From a virus, in IMG/VR virus record IMGVR_UViG_3300047408_000085, positions 1-42,266 of that record: 42,266 nt of DNA; one strand, written 5' to 3'. Shown in pieces: positions 30,528-37,372 of this stretch (positions are counted from its first letter, which is position 1; each line of letters starts with the position of its first letter). The notes beneath the pieces were generated by a model. The model searched no databases. It was not told where the DNA came from and worked only from the letters and a program-made list of their open reading frames with translations. The position numbers and the translations under genes are program-made.

Positions 30528-32215
30528 TCAGCGTCCGGATCCGCGATTTCCGCGGCTGCGAGCGGGCCGACCTCGAGCTCCCGCCCATCGCGCTCCTCGG
30601 CGGGAGGAATGGCGCGGGCAAGACTTCGATCGCGCAAGCCGCTGGCGCCGCCGCTTATGGCAACGCCCTCCCGGTCGCGGGACTGTCCCGCGGTTCCGCG
30701 GGCGTTCTGGTCCGCGTCGGGCAATCCGCGGCATTTGTCGAGTTGCGGGGCGAATCGGGAACGGCCCGGATCGATTGGCCCGCGGCGCAGGCGACAACCA
30801 ACGGCACGCCGCCCAGGTCGAGCGAGTATGCCGCCGGGCTGACGAGCATCGCCGCCCTCGACGTCAAGGATCGCGGGCGAGTCCTGGCGGTGTATCTCAA
30901 AGCCGATCCGACAAAGGACGATCTTGCCGCCGCCCTCCGCGACCTCGATGCGGGCCCGGTGATCGATCGGGTCTGGCAATTGATCGAGCAACATGGCTGG
31001 GATGGCGCCCATCAGCTCCGCCGCGAGACGGGCGCCGAGCTGAAAGGCCGATGGCGGCAGATCACGGGCGCCCATTACGGCTCGCGGGTTGCCGCATCCT
31101 GGCGCCCGGAGACGATCGTCGAGGACGGCGCCGTCGAGACGGATCTCCTCGCCGTGGTGAATGATGCGACGGCGGCGCACAATCGCGCGGTCGGCGCCGC
31201 GGCGGTCGCCGCGGTCGATCTCGATCGTCTGCGCCAGGAAGCGGCGACGATCGAGGAGCGCACGGCAGGGCTCGCCGAGGCGGAGTCGGCGATCGAGCGG
31301 CAACAGCAAGCCCTCGAAGCGGCGCAGCAAGCCCGCATCGCCCTCCCGCCGGACACCAGCGATCGAGGCGCCGAGATGCCGTGCCCGCATTGCGGCGGGC
31401 TTCTCATCCTCCGGCGGGTGTCGCTCGTCGAGACGCGGCTCGAACAGGCGCCGCTCGCCGTCGATCCCGGCGAATTGAAGCGGCGGCGGCTCGCGATCGC
31501 CGACGCGGACGGCGCGATCGCCCATGAGACGGACACGCTCAACGCGGCGCGACGGGCGGCAGCTCGGGCGCGAGAGCTGCTGCAGACCGCCACTGACGCC
31601 CGCCAGAGGCTCGACAGCGCACCCCAGGCGTCCGGCGCCAGTGGTAGCGTCGAGGCGGCGAGAGACGCCCTGGCGACCGCCGAGCGCCGCCTGCAGGCGT
31701 TCCGCCAGCGCGCCGAGGCGGACAACATTGCCGCGAACATCCGCGGAAACGAATTGCTTCTCGAACAGCTCGCGCCGGATGGCTTGCGGGGACGCAAGCT
31801 CGCCCGGGTGCTCGATGTCTTTAACGGCTCGCAGCTCGCCCCGCTTTGCGAGGCGGCGGGCTGGAAAGCCGTCGCGATCGATCCGGCGATGTCGCTCGCC
31901 TATGGCGGGCGCCCCTATGCGCTGTTGTCCTCGTCCGAGCAATATCGGGTCCGGATCATCCTGCAGCTCGCGATGGCGCGGCTCGACGGATCCGAGCTCG
32001 TCGTGATCGACGCGGCGGACATCCTCGACGCGCAGATGCGCTCGGGCTTGTTCGATCTCCTCGCCGACCCGCAGATCCCCCCGGCGCTCGTCTGCATGAC
32101 GCTATCGCGGCGGGAACAGCTCCCCGATCTCGCCGCCGCGGGCCTCGGCGCGTCCTATTGGATCGAGGCGGGGATCGCCGAGCCGATCGCCCAGCGGCGG
32201 GAGGTTGCCGCATGA
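30524..32215 (+). CDS. Rad50/SbcC-like AAA ATPase with zinc-hook motif
   Basis: 563 residues from ATG 30524 (ATGA). The N-terminus 'MISVRIRDFRGCERADLEL' carries Walker A in 'LLGGRNGAGKTSIAQAAG'. Two coiled-coil stretches (about 230-280 and 300-400) flank a CPHC hook (C287, C290 in 'EMPCPHCGGLL'). Late motifs include 'ALLSSSEQYRVRIILQLAMA' (signature-like) and Walker B in 'SELVVIDAADILDA'. It is shorter than SbcC (about 1000 residues), and no Mre11/SbcD partner was recognised. It may work with the Fe-S nuclease or VRR-NUC in recombination. Confidence 0.8.
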   Translation: MISVRIRDFRGCERADLELPPIALLGGRNGAGKTSIAQAAGAAAYGNALPVAGLSRGSAGVLVRVGQSAAFVELRGESGTARIDWPAAQATTNGTPPRSSEYAAGLTSIAALDVKDRGRVLAVYLKADPTKDDLAAALRDLDAGPVIDRVWQLIEQHGWDGAHQLRRETGAELKGRWRQITGAHYGSRVAASWRPETIVEDGAVETDLLAVVNDATAAHNRAVGAAAVAAVDLDRLRQEAATIEERTAGLAEAESAIERQQQALEAAQQARIALPPDTSDRGAEMPCPHCGGLLILRRVSLVETRLEQAPLAVDPGELKRRRLAIADADGAIAHETDTLNAARRAAARARELLQTATDARQRLDSAPQASGASGSVEAARDALATAERRLQAFRQRAEADNIAANIRGNELLLEQLAPDGLRGRKLARVLDVFNGSQLAPLCEAAGWKAVAIDPAMSLAYGGRPYALLSSSEQYRVRIILQLAMARLDGSELVVIDAADILDAQMRSGLFDLLADPQIPPALVCMTLSRREQLPDLAAAGLGASYWIEAGIAEPIAQRREVAA

Positions 32216-32481
32216 GCACGCGCGAGACGGTAAAGGGACTCGAACAGGGAATGATCGTGGCGGCGTTGATCGAGGAGGTCGAGCCGCTCGTCCGGTTGCT
32301 GCGGGCCGATATGATGAAGAATGCTCGACAATCGATGGTCATCGCGATGGCGGTTTTCATCGGTGAGGTTGTCGCGGCGCATCCGAGGATCAGGGAGAGC
32401 GAGCGCGACGATCAGTTAGACCGACTGATCGGGCTCATCGAAGCTTCTTATGCGAGGCGGCGGCGGGGGGCGGCGGCATGA
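32212..32481 (+). CDS. Small helical hypothetical protein
   Basis: 89 residues from ATG 32212 (ATGA at both ends). 'GLEQGMIVAALIEEVEPLVR' and 'DDQLDRLIGLIEASYARRRR' predict helices with a basic C-terminus. No family recognised. Part of the coupled operon from the ATPase to the integrase. Confidence 0.55.
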   Translation: MSTRETVKGLEQGMIVAALIEEVEPLVRLLRADMMKNARQSMVIAMAVFIGEVVAAHPRIRESERDDQLDRLIGLIEASYARRRRGAAA

Positions 32482-32690
32482 ATCCGGCGCGCGTTTATGT
32501 CGGCTTCCGCGCCCCTCCCGCGCTAAAATCTCAGCTTGAAGCGGCGGCCAGAGCTAACGGACGGTCGCTTTCCACCGAGGCGCAAGTCAGGTTGGAACGT
32601 AGCTTTTTGGGACCGCCCGAATGGGTCACCAACGAGGCGTTGGCTAGCATCCTCGAATCCCGCGGTTACCGCGTCGAGCGCCCCCTATGA
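32478..32690 (+). CDS. Arc-like ribbon-helix-helix protein
   Basis: 70 residues. 'RVYVGFRAPPALKSQLEAAA' supplies the beta strand and first helix, and 'ANGRSLSTEAQVRLERSFLG' the second helix with the Arc-type 'SLSTEAQVRLE' pattern. RHH dimers bind operators. It is a candidate regulator of the integrase segment. Confidence 0.75.
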   Translation: MNPARVYVGFRAPPALKSQLEAAARANGRSLSTEAQVRLERSFLGPPEWVTNEALASILESRGYRVERPL

Positions 32691-33001
32691 AACTCTCTTA
32701 CGACGCCGAGCGCCGCGCCGATGATCTGTCGGCGGAGCTGGTGCGCGCGATCGCCCGCGAGCTCGTCGAGGATCCCGCCAGCCCTTGTCACACCTACATC
32801 GTCCTGCGCGCCCTGGCGCGATGCCTCGGCCCGACGCTCGCCGACGCCGATCGCGCCGTCCGCTGGTACTGGACCGAGGAGCTGCAGCGGGAGCTTCGCC
32901 GCGCCCAAAGGACCGGCGTATCGGTGAAATCCGGACAGAGAATTGATAATCGCGGCGGTCGGGCGCCTCGCCAACTGGCAAACGGGAAAGCCGGGGCGTA
33001 G
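32687..33001 (+). CDS. Hypothetical protein
   Basis: 104 residues, ATGA-coupled to the RHH gene. 'YDAERRADDLSAELVRAIAR' and 'CHTYIVLRALARCLGPTLAD' are helical; the basic tail 'RRAQRTGVSVKSGQRIDNRG' may bind nucleic acid. Not recognised. Confidence 0.55.
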   Translation: MKLSYDAERRADDLSAELVRAIARELVEDPASPCHTYIVLRALARCLGPTLADADRAVRWYWTEELQRELRRAQRTGVSVKSGQRIDNRGGRAPRQLANGKAGA

Positions 33002-33005
33002 TTTA

Positions 33006-33212
33006 ATGGCCCGCGTCCGCCTTACGTTCCGCGAGCGAGATGTTACAGCCGCTATTCGAGCGGTCAAGCGAGCGGGCGGAACGGTGGCGCGGGTCGAGAT
33101 CCGGGATGGTGGCGTAAGCATAGTGCTTACGGAAAAGCCGGGCCTCGATGCGGACAACACGACAATCGATGAGGATCAAATCAATGCCTTCGTTGAGAAT
33201 AAAATACGTTAA
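33006..33212 (+). CDS. Small hypothetical protein upstream of integrase
   Basis: 68 residues from ATG 33006. 'VRLTFRERDVTAAIRAVKRA' then 'GGTVARVEIRDGGVSIVLTE' predict a compact beta-alpha-beta fold. It overlaps the integrase start by 29 bases, and this type of small gene often precedes integrases in alphaproteobacterial prophages. Possibly an excisionase-like or regulatory partner, but no HTH is visible. Confidence 0.6.
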   Translation: MARVRLTFRERDVTAAIRAVKRAGGTVARVEIRDGGVSIVLTEKPGLDADNTTIDEDQINAFVENKIR

Positions 33213-34257
33213 TCTGTTCGAGACGCGATGGGGAAAGCCCATCTGCTATTTCCGGCGCGGCGGCGTCCGGATCCCTCTCACGGCGAAGTTTGGCTCGGCG
33301 ACATGGTGGGCGCAGTACACCGCCGCGCTCAACGGCCAGCCTTTGCCGCCGGATGGTCCGGGCGTCGGCGCCGAGCGCACGATCCCGCGCTCCCTCGATG
33401 CGGTCGTCGTCTCGTTGATGCAGACGGCGGATTATCAGGGCTTGGCGCATCACTCGAAGCGGTCCTATCAGGCGGGCTTCAAACAGCTCCGCGAGCATTT
33501 CGGCAAAAAGGATATTCGCGTGTTCGAGCACGCGGCGCTCGCGAAAATCTTCAACGGCGTCGCGAAGAAAAAGCCCGGCTCCGCGAACGAATTGCTCCGC
33601 GTCATGCGGGCGATCTTCAAGCACGCGCGGACCCTCGGCTATCGCAATGATGATCCGACGACGGGCTTGAAAAAGCGCGGCCTTGTCAACGAGGAGGGGC
33701 ATTATTCCTGGCTAGACGAGGATATCGAGCGGTATCGCGCGCATCATCCCCTCGGCACGGCGGCGCGGCTCGCGTTGGAGATCGCGCTCAACACGGGCTT
33801 GCGGCGCAGCGATCTCGTGCTCCTCGGGCGCCAGCATGTCCGCGACGGGAAGATCCGCATCAAGCCGGTAAAGACGGCCAAGAAAAACATTTGGGTTTCG
33901 ATCCCGGTAACGCCCGCGCTTCGCGCCGCGATCGATGCGATGCCGCCGCGGGATAGTGGACTCGCGCTCCTCGGCAATCCGGCGAACGGCGGCAGGGATT
34001 ACAGCGCGGACACATTCGGCAAGGCGTTCGCCGGATGGTGCAACGAGGCGGGCCTCCCGCCGCAAGCTCGGGCGCATGGTCTGCGAAAGGCGATTGTCCG
34101 GATCCTCGTCGATCTCGGTGTCGAGTTCCTCGACATCATGGCGATCACCGGCCACCGCGATCCGAAAACGCTCATGATCTATGCGCGGGATCGTAATCAA
34201 GCAAAGCTCGCCGAGCGCGCGATGGGCAAGATGATCGCGGCGGGAGGGGCGGCATGA
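33184..34257 (+). CDS. int: Tyrosine-family site-specific integrase
   Basis: 357 residues from ATG 33184 (GAGGA about eight bases upstream); a longer frame to 33148 overlaps the previous gene. N-terminal domain: 'LRIKYVNLFETRWGKPICYF' through 'YTAALNGQPLPP' (1-56). Core-binding domain about 65-165. Catalytic residues: R207 ('NTGLRRSDL'), K230, H298 and R301 ('AHGLRKA'), H324 ('TGHRD') and nucleophile Y333 ('MIYARD'). It integrates the phage DNA. attP was not located. Its N-terminal domain reappears in the GIY-YIG protein at 36127-36669. Confidence 0.93.
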   Translation: MPSLRIKYVNLFETRWGKPICYFRRGGVRIPLTAKFGSATWWAQYTAALNGQPLPPDGPGVGAERTIPRSLDAVVVSLMQTADYQGLAHHSKRSYQAGFKQLREHFGKKDIRVFEHAALAKIFNGVAKKKPGSANELLRVMRAIFKHARTLGYRNDDPTTGLKKRGLVNEEGHYSWLDEDIERYRAHHPLGTAARLALEIALNTGLRRSDLVLLGRQHVRDGKIRIKPVKTAKKNIWVSIPVTPALRAAIDAMPPRDSGLALLGNPANGGRDYSADTFGKAFAGWCNEAGLPPQARAHGLRKAIVRILVDLGVEFLDIMAITGHRDPKTLMIYARDRNQAKLAERAMGKMIAAGGAA

Positions 34258-34652
34258 ATCAGGTTGATAAGGAAAAATGGCGGCGCCTTGTTCCGATCCT
34301 AATCGTCGGCGCCTTGTTGATCGGCGGGTATGAAGTCCTGAGTAACAAAAGCCCGCCGCCGGTCTTATCGGAGCCGCAGCCGCCGCCCAGCGGCTCAGCG
34401 GCGAAGCTCGGCGATGTCGATCCGCGGCTGCTCGCCGAGGCAGCCGCGGGCCTCGATGCCAAGATGCATGAGGTTGCGGCATGGTGCGAGGCGCATCCCG
34501 GCGCCGACGGCCCGAGTCCGTTGTGGCATTGCGATCCACTCATGATCGTGACGTCGTTCAATATGCAATTGCAATGGTGCGACGCGCATCCCGGGCAGAA
34601 AACCGAGCTTTGCGACATCGCGCGCCGAGAGTTGCTGCGGGGCGCCAAATGA
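34254..34652 (+). CDS. Membrane-anchored hypothetical protein
   Basis: 132 residues, ATGA-coupled to the integrase. One hydrophobic helix at about residues 12-29 ('LVPILIVGALLIGGYEVL') after a short cytoplasmic N-terminus, then a Pro-rich linker and a soluble domain with paired Cys: 'VAAWCEAHPG' and 'LQWCDAHPG' (an internal repeat), plus 'LWHCDP' and 'TELCD'. Likely periplasmic with disulfides. It is not a recognised lysis protein, but a spanin-like or exclusion role can be considered. Confidence 0.6.
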   Translation: MNQVDKEKWRRLVPILIVGALLIGGYEVLSNKSPPPVLSEPQPPPSGSAAKLGDVDPRLLAEAAAGLDAKMHEVAAWCEAHPGADGPSPLWHCDPLMIVTSFNMQLQWCDAHPGQKTELCDIARRELLRGAK

Positions 34653-34690
34653 TCGTGACGGGCGACGCGGAATTTATGGAGGAGCTATGA
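34649..34690 (+). CDS. Possible 13-codon leader ORF
   Basis: Encodes MIVTGDAEFMEEL. The ATG overlaps the previous stop (ATGA), and the stop overlaps the next ATG; it contains GGAGGAG for the next gene. It may only keep ribosomes moving between two genes (translational coupling). Confidence 0.25.
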   Translation: MIVTGDAEFMEEL

Positions 34691-34935
34691 CAGCCTCGTA
34701 TCGGCCCGGCACCGGGCAAAGCATCGAGGCGATCTATGCATGGGTTGCGACGGAGCCGGACGGCGGCGAGGGGGTTTGTTCGGCACAGATCGGCGGCACG
34801 CATATGCCGCTCGTCGGCGCCGACATGGACCGCATGAAAAGCTTACGCCCCCATGCCGAATTCATTCACAAAATGGGCGGGTACCCGGTGCGCCTCGTCC
34901 GGTTCGGATCACGCGAGGATTTGGAGATCCTATGA
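34687..34935 (+). CDS. Small hypothetical protein
   Basis: 82 residues from ATG 34687, preceded by GGAGGAG. 'IEAIYAWVATEPDGGEGVCS', 'GTHMPLVGADMDRMKSLRPH' and 'GGYPVRLVRFGSREDLEIL' look like a small beta-rich protein. Common in prophages of alphaproteobacteria as I read it; function unknown. Confidence 0.65.
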   Translation: MTASYRPGTGQSIEAIYAWVATEPDGGEGVCSAQIGGTHMPLVGADMDRMKSLRPHAEFIHKMGGYPVRLVRFGSREDLEIL

Positions 34936-35534
34936 GCATCGAGCCGCTCGCCCGCGGGATCTCCCGCATCGTCCCGCCCATCAAGCGGAGCTGCGGCGGC
35001 TGCACCCTCTGTTGCCAGCTTATCGGCGTGGCGGAGCTCAACAAAAAATCATTCGAGGATTGCGTCCACCGTCACGGCGTCTTGCACGCCAGCGGGCCCG
35101 GCTGCGGCATCTATGCCAGCCGCCCCCGATCGTGCGCCGCATGGGCTTGTATGTGGCTCCGCAGCGATCCTACGGACTGGCCCGAGGCGGAGCGGCCCGA
35201 TCGCGTCGGCTTCGTCGTCGACGAGCTCGTCGATCTGATCCGCCTAAACGGTGTCGAGACGCCCGCGGCGCAGATTTGGGTATCGCAGGGCTTCGATGAT
35301 GCATGGCGGCAGGATCCGGGGACGGCGATCATCGCCGCCCTGATCAACAAAGGGCTTGCCGTGCTTTGGCGCCTCTATGGCGGCAAGGAGTCGATCGCCT
35401 TCGCGCGCAACAAGGATGGCGAGATCGAGCGATCGCTCCCGACGCCGATCATCCGCGACGATCGCCTCGGCGACGAGGCGGAACGCTCGCGCCGGGTTGC
35501 CGAGATCGCCGCGCGCCGGGGAGCGAAGCTATGA
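34932..35534 (+). CDS. YkgJ-family metal/Fe-S cysteine-cluster protein
   Basis: 200 residues, ATGA-coupled. The cluster 'SCGGCTLCCQLIGVAEL' (C21, C24, C27, C28), then C44, C58 ('GPGCGIYASRP'), C68 and C73, matches the YkgJ/CxxCxxCC zinc- or iron-chelating domain. The long C-terminal half ('LINKGLAVLWRLYGGKE') is not assigned. YkgJ proteins are poorly understood; in phages they are sometimes found near base-modification or nuclease genes. Function not determined. Confidence 0.8.
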   Translation: MSIEPLARGISRIVPPIKRSCGGCTLCCQLIGVAELNKKSFEDCVHRHGVLHASGPGCGIYASRPRSCAAWACMWLRSDPTDWPEAERPDRVGFVVDELVDLIRLNGVETPAAQIWVSQGFDDAWRQDPGTAIIAALINKGLAVLWRLYGGKESIAFARNKDGEIERSLPTPIIRDDRLGDEAERSRRVAEIAARRGAKL

Positions 35535-35797
35535 TTTTCCGCGGCCCGATCGACTGGCTCTGGCGCAGCCGCGAGCCTGCGAGAAGCCCGCCCGATCCGA
35601 GATATCCCCGCGGCATCGCGGTTGATCTCACACAAGGCGCGAGCGTCCGCTGTTTGGTTCACGTGCCATATCCCGCGCAGGGCGTCGGGACATGGTTGAT
35701 CCGCTGCGAGGCTTGCGGATGGCAAGGCGCCGTGACAGCCGCCGGTCGCGACGACGATCCGATGATCGTTTTGATCCCGTGCAAATCCGATGCGTGA
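35531..35797 (+). CDS. Small protein with CxxC element
   Basis: 88 residues from ATG 35531 (ATGA). 'WLIRCEACGWQGAVTAAGRD' contains a CxxC zinc-ribbon half, with other Cys in 'SVRCLVHV' and 'VLIPCKSDA'. Possibly a small zinc ribbon. Neighbour of another CxxC protein. Confidence 0.55.
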   Translation: MIFRGPIDWLWRSREPARSPPDPRYPRGIAVDLTQGASVRCLVHVPYPAQGVGTWLIRCEACGWQGAVTAAGRDDDPMIVLIPCKSDA

Positions 35798-35800
35798 GCC

Positions 35801-36004
35801 ATGAGCCGCCGCTACACGATCACGCTCGACGGTCGCGCGATCACCTGCGAGACATGCGGCTTGACGAGCCATAACCGGCACGATGTCGAGGAGCGGTATT
35901 GCGGGAATTGTCATGTATTCCACGACGATCCCGCCGATCCCGCGGGAAAGCACATTAGCAAACCAACCGCGCCAGGTTTGCTCAATCGAGGGAAAAATCG
36001 TTGA
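35801..36004 (+). CDS. Small zinc-ribbon-like protein
   Basis: 67 residues from ATG 35801. Two CxxC knuckles: 'AITCETCGLTSHN' and 'RYCGNCHVF', spaced for a zinc ribbon, followed by a basic tail. The 3' end of the gene contains the inverted pair of AGCAAACC repeats. Function unknown. Confidence 0.7.
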   Translation: MSRRYTITLDGRAITCETCGLTSHNRHDVEERYCGNCHVFHDDPADPAGKHISKPTAPGLLNRGKNR

Positions 36005-36150
36005 GTTTCAATGCCAAAAAATTCGCGTCTGATATCCCGGCGAAATGCGGCGATCTCGCCATATCAGACACATAGCACTAGCAAACCACCCTCAACGGAC
36101 CCAAACAGCATCAATAGGTTGGCCGGATGCCCCGAAAAACTGGCAAACCA
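35957..36150. repeat. Cluster of AGCAAACC repeats
   Basis: AGCAAACC (35957-35964) is followed after 10 bases by its inverse GGTTTGCT (35975-35982); a direct copy lies at 36080-36087 and GGCAAACC at 36142-36149. Four copies in 194 bp, on both sides of a hairpin and running into the start of the GIY-YIG gene, are more than expected by chance. They are candidate binding sites for the integrase-like domain or for the integrase itself. Confidence 0.55.
36027..36069. other. Long hairpin/cruciform in the 36005-36126 gap
   Basis: GTCTGATAT (36027-36035) pairs with ATATCAGAC (36061-36069), and GGCGA (36039-36043) pairs with TCGCC (36056-36060), leaving a CCC bulge and a 12-base loop. No T-tract follows, so it is not a classical terminator. 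It lies between AGCAAACC copies in a 122-base noncoding gap. Confidence 0.6.
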
Positions 36151-36669
36151 GATAATGCCGATCAACGTCCCGTCCCGCAACGGCGAGACGGTAAGCTGAG
36201 ATATCTAAAGAGCTTCACTGACCGGCACGGCAAGCGCCGAAATTATTTCAGGCGTCGCGGGCTTTTGATCGCCCTACCGGGCCGACCAGGGAGCGCCAAA
36301 TTCATCGAGGCATATCGCGCAGCTCTTGCCGGAACGCCGCTGCCCCCGGCGAGAAAGGAAGCGGCTATTACATCATTGGAGCGAGCCAGCAACGGGCATC
36401 GCCCGGCGATTGGTGTCTATCTCTTGATGCTCGGCGGGGAGATTGTTTACGTCGGCTCTAGTTTGAACATGCATCATCGGGTTGCCGGTCACAGGATCGC
36501 CGGTCGTCCCTTCGATCAGGTTTTTTATATTGGCACCAAACTAACGGAGCGCATCCGGTTAGAACGCGCATTGATCGCCGCGCTCGCGCCTCGACAGAAC
36601 CGGATCGGCGTCAAGGTCCGGCGAGATCGCGAATTACCGGCTCACGAATCCGGTTGGGCAAAGGGATGA
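36127..36669 (+). CDS. GIY-YIG nuclease fused to an integrase-type N-terminal domain
   Basis: 180 residues from ATG 36127. Residues about 24-74 ('LRYLKSFTDRHGKRRNYF' to 'YRAALAGTPLPP') match the N-terminal domain of the phage integrase, position by position ('LRIKYVNLFETRWGK..CYFRR' to 'YTAALNGQPLPP'). Residues 94-162 form a GIY-YIG core: G96-V97-Y98, Y108-V109-G110, R118, H122, catalytic E146 ('RIRLERALIA') and N158 ('PRQNR'). It could be a nuclease targeted by the integrase DNA-binding module to att-like or operator sites. The fusion is seen directly; the function is inferred. Confidence 0.75.
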   Translation: MPRKTGKPDNADQRPVPQRRDGKLRYLKSFTDRHGKRRNYFRRRGLLIALPGRPGSAKFIEAYRAALAGTPLPPARKEAAITSLERASNGHRPAIGVYLLMLGGEIVYVGSSLNMHHRVAGHRIAGRPFDQVFYIGTKLTERIRLERALIAALAPRQNRIGVKVRRDRELPAHESGWAKG

Positions 36670-36723
36670 GGCGGGCCTCGTCGAGCTCAATCTTGCGATC
36701 GAGCAAGCCCGCAAGCGGGGCTG

Positions 36724-36852
36724 ATGTATTCGCGAGATTCTGAGCTTCAAATAATCGCGGATTTTCTGGCTCGCGGGTTGCGGCGCGTTCAATCCCCATC
36801 GGGCCCGCGTCGATTATTTCGCCAGGATCTTGCCGCACGCCCCGACGCATAG
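36724..36852 (+). CDS. Possible 42-residue protein
   Basis: ATG 36724 to TAG 36852, 'MYSRDSELQIIADFLARGL' then a basic Pro/Arg-rich end. No clear ribosome site. The gap 36670-36937 otherwise holds only an unconvincing minus-strand frame and the inverted repeat described below. Confidence 0.25.
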   Translation: MYSRDSELQIIADFLARGLRRVQSPSGPRRLFRQDLAARPDA

Positions 36853-36895
36853 CTGATCAGCCCAGCCCTCGCTTAGGCACTTTCCCCGATATTTC

Positions 36896-36915
36896 CTAAA
36901 GGATGTATTCTTTAG
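36896..36915. promoter_or_regulatory. Operator-like inverted repeat before the terminal HTH gene
   Basis: CTAAAG (36896-36901), 8-base spacer, CTTTAG (36910-36915): a perfect inverted repeat in a short AT-rich stretch 22 bases upstream of the HTH start. TATTCT within it could be a -10. Candidate autoregulatory site. Confidence 0.4.
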
Positions 36916-36937
36916 ACCCAGGCGCGTAAGGGCGCCG

Positions 36938-37183
36938 ATGGAGTCTGAGGAGCTATTAACGCGGGCGGGCCGCTTGCTTTACGGGCAGCGGTGGATCCCG
37001 CAACTCTCAAAGGCGCTCGGTTTGCCTAACGGCGAGGTGCGGCTATGGCACTCGGGGCGCCGGAAGATCCCGGCGGTCCTGTGGCTCGATCTGCGCCGGT
37101 TGCTCCGGATCCGGCAACGCGAGCTGTCCGCCTTGCAGCGGGAGATCAGGGCGGAGATCGAGCGCGACGACGAGGCGCCCTAG
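36938..37183 (+). CDS. Small HTH protein at the end of the rightward arm
   Basis: 81 residues from ATG 36938. 'RWIPQLSKALGLPNGEVRLW' then 'HSGRRKIPAVLWLDLRRLLR' resembles an HTH with a basic second helix, similar to small prophage Cro-like proteins. The C-terminus is a charged helix. It is preceded by its own inverted repeat, so it may be transcribed separately from the upstream operon. Confidence 0.65.
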   Translation: MESEELLTRAGRLLYGQRWIPQLSKALGLPNGEVRLWHSGRRKIPAVLWLDLRRLLRIRQRELSALQREIRAEIERDDEAP

Positions 37184-37186
37184 CTG

Positions 37187-37354
37187 TTATCGGATCGGCG
37201 ATCCGAAAGCGCCGATCCCGAGCAAGCCGATCAGGATAAAAAAGATCAGGGAGAACGGCCCAAACGGTTGCGCGGCGGGATTGCGCCAGTACCAGCCGCC
37301 CGAGAATACGAGCGAGACGACGTAAAGGATCCAGAACCAGATGCCCGTGGTCAT
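37187..37354 (-). CDS. Small two-span membrane protein
   Basis: 55 residues from ATG 37354, with GGGAGGAGG six bases upstream on the minus strand. Sequence starts 'MTTGIWFWILYVVSLVFSGG', then 'WYWRNPAAQ' and a second helix 'FSLIFFILIGLLGIGAF'. Last gene of the leftward structural arm, after the fibre genes, where some phages put holins or superinfection genes. It is a reasonable holin candidate, but only by size, topology and position. Confidence 0.7.
   Translation of the reverse strand: MTTGIWFWILYVVSLVFSGGWYWRNPAAQPFGPFSLIFFILIGLLGIGAFGSPIR
37191..37205. terminator. Weak hairpin between convergent genes
   Basis: CGGATC-GGC-GATCCG, a perfect 6-bp stem. It lies inside the 3' end of the leftward membrane gene and just past the stop of the rightward HTH gene. 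No T-tract is present on either strand, so termination would be inefficient or Rho-dependent. Confidence 0.3.
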
Positions 37355-37372
37355 GGTGAGTCCTCCTCCCTC

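Noticed and set aside
30338-31942. 534-residue minus-strand frame
   Set aside because: It is antisense to the SbcC-like ATPase, whose motifs are clear; the minus-strand product is Arg-rich with no domain.
32994-33020. tRNA-like 5' half (GGGGCGTAGTTTAATGGC)
   Set aside because: No anticodon or T-arm follows and the segment is the start region of the small gene at 33006.
36611-36850. 79-residue minus-strand frame after the GIY-YIG gene
   Set aside because: No ribosome site, opposite to all neighbours, partly antisense to the GIY-YIG end; not convincing.
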